From: Melioribacter sp. | GTDB lineage: Bacteria > Bacteroidota > Ignavibacteria > Ignavibacteriales > Melioribacteraceae | Direction of reading: 5' to 3' | DNA: 7,608 bases | Assembly (NCBI GenBank): GCA_016841125.1 | Contig: JAENZU010000152.1 | Span: 1-7,608 of the forward strand | Part shown: positions 6,429 through 7,608 of the stretch, one piece after another | Layout of the letters: the number at the start of each line of letters is the position of its first letter | Position numbering within the stretch: the first letter of the stretch is position 1 | Notes under the pieces: generated by a model | What the model was told of the DNA's origin: nothing | Seen by the model: only the letters and a program-made list of their open reading frames with translations | Database searches by the model: none | Program-made: the position numbers and the translations under genes

Positions 6429-7608
6429 TTATTTTTCATCCTTTTTTTTGTCTTCTCTTTCAACCACGCCAGCCATTAATTCTGCCTCCGCCACTAATTT
6501 TTCATCAACATAAGCCTTGGCGCCTATTACAAAAATATTTCTTTTTTTATTTATAAGTTCCGCTTGAAAAACCAATTGATCTCCGGGTACTACAGGCTTG
6601 CGGAATTTTGCATTATTGATTCCCATGAAATAAACTAAATGTTCTGAAGGATCGGGGAAAGCATTTAAAAGGAGAATTCCTCCGGTTTGAGCCATTGCTT
6701 CAAGTATTAACACACCCGGCATAACCGGCTGACCAGGAAAGTGCCCTTGGAAAAAGGGTTCATTAATTGTCACATTTTTAATTCCAACAACACGTTTGTC
6801 AAGTTCCAGCTCTACTATTTTATCGACCAATAGAAACGGATATCTATGAGGCAAAATTCTTTGAATTGCATTTATATCGAATACGATACCTTCTTTTTTA
6901 ACAAACTGATATTTCTTTTCAAGTTTCTTCTGCTGATAAAGTTTTCTGATTTTTCTTGCAAACTCAACGTTGGCTTTATGCCCTGGTCTTGCTGCAAGTA
7001 TTTGAGCTTTAATCGGAACGCCTATCAGCGCCAAATCGCCAATCATATCTAAAAGTTTATGTCTGACCGGTTCGTTTCTAAATCTGATCGATTTGTCATT
7101 TAGGAATCCTGTTGAACCGATTGTCATTTCACCTTCTAATTTGAGCTTATCTTTAAGCTTCTCCATATCTTCCTGGTTAACATCGCGATCAACAATAACC
7201 ACCGCGTTATCAAGATCTCCGCCTTTGATAAGTCCCTGATCCGAAAGCATCTCAAGTTCACTCAAAAAAGCAAAAGTTCTTGCAGGTGCAAATTCGGAAA
7301 CAAATTCTTTTTCGAGATCAAACATGCCGGTATGCTGGCTGCCTAATGCCGGATTTTGGTAATCCACCATTACGGTTATTCTATATCCGTCTAATGGTAA
7401 TGCAACTATATCTACCTGTTCATCCTCAACCGAATGTGTAAAAGTTTCATCTATTATTAAATAATCTTTCGGTGCGTCCTGCTTAACAAAGCCGGCTTCC
7501 TGAAGTTTATTAACATAGGGGAGAGCACTGCCGTCTCCAACAGGAGGTTCAATACCGTCCAATTCTACTCTTACGTTATCTATCTGAAGACCGACAATAG
7601 CTGCCAGC
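6429..7608 (-). CDS. lpxC-fabZ: LpxC-FabZ fusion: UDP-3-O-acyl-GlcNAc deacetylase / 3-hydroxyacyl-ACP dehydratase (5' end outside window)
   Basis: This bifunctional cytoplasmic enzyme carries two activities. LpxC is the zinc-dependent deacetylase that commits the cell to lipid A synthesis. FabZ dehydrates 3-hydroxyacyl-ACP in fatty acid elongation. The frame is open to the right edge and 392 residues are visible. The visible part starts in the LpxC 'GLQIDNVRVE' stretch, so roughly 80 N-terminal residues, including the HTVEH zinc-ligand motif, lie outside. Seen in the LpxC half are the DGSA motif, the zinc-ligand motif RHKLLDMIGD (His near 7060, Asp near 7048) and the active-site ARPGH (His near 6979). 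A lysine-rich linker near 6900-6930 leads into FabZ. FabZ shows HRYPFLLVD, GHFPG with catalytic His near 6742, and MPGVLILEAMAQ with catalytic Glu near 6700. The fusion is known from the Bacteroidota/Chlorobi group. The TAA stop lies 3 nt before lpxA. A TTG at 7562 is internal Leu, not the start. Confidence 0.97.
   Translation of the reverse strand, partial: LAAIVGLQIDNVRVELDGIEPPVGDGSALPYVNKLQEAGFVKQDAPKDYLIIDETFTHSVEDEQVDIVALPLDGYRITVMVDYQNPALGSQHTGMFDLEKEFVSEFAPARTFAFLSELEMLSDQGLIKGGDLDNAVVIVDRDVNQEDMEKLKDKLKLEGEMTIGSTGFLNDKSIRFRNEPVRHKLLDMIGDLALIGVPIKAQILAARPGHKANVEFARKIRKLYQQKKLEKKYQFVKKEGIVFDINAIQRILPHRYPFLLVDKIVELELDKRVVGIKNVTINEPFFQGHFPGQPVMPGVLILEAMAQTGGILLLNAFPDPSEHLVYFMGINNAKFRKPVVPGDQLVFQAELINKKRNIFVIGAKAYVDEKLVAEAELMAGVVEREDKKKDEK

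Overview
The window is a tightly packed block of genes, all on the minus strand, transcribed from the right edge to the left. The gene set is lipid A and LPS inner-core synthesis plus envelope assembly, so the host is a Gram-negative bacterium. The LpxC-FabZ fusion, the AT-leaning sequence, the Reg_prop-type secreted beta-propeller and the LipM-type acyltransferase point to the Bacteroidota/Chlorobiota/Ignavibacteriota group, with Ignavibacteria my best guess. This assignment is inference, because no rRNA or other marker gene is present.

Layout in transcription order: (1) 7608-6429, the 3' two thirds of a fused lpxC-fabZ gene, cut by the window edge; (2) 6425-5652, lpxA; (3) 5652-4891, a lipoate/octanoate transferase of the LipM type; (4) 4901-3816, a secreted seven-bladed beta-propeller protein of unknown role; (5) 3814-2819, an RfaE1-type heptose-7-phosphate kinase interrupted by two adjacent in-frame stop codons (TAA TAG); (6) 2822-2343, the RfaE2-type heptose-1-phosphate adenylyltransferase; (7) 2338 to the left edge, the N-terminal ~780 residues of a very large inner-membrane-anchored AsmA/TamB-like protein. 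Junctions range from an 11-nt overlap to a 4-nt gap, so this looks like one operon. I see no promoter, terminator, RNA gene, mobile element or CRISPR array, and no stretch over 300 bases lacks a gene.

Together, LpxA and LpxC catalyse the first two steps of lipid A synthesis. FabZ serves the hydroxyacyl-ACP pool that LpxA draws on. RfaE1 and RfaE2 make the ADP-heptose precursor of the LPS inner core. The TamB-like protein probably helps move lipids or proteins to the outer membrane. The propeller and the LipM-like enzyme are the less expected members. The most notable feature is the tandem stop pair in an otherwise complete kinase frame. It is either a very recent inactivation, a sequence or assembly error, or a real split or readthrough gene. 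I found no clear sign of an undescribed multi-gene system.
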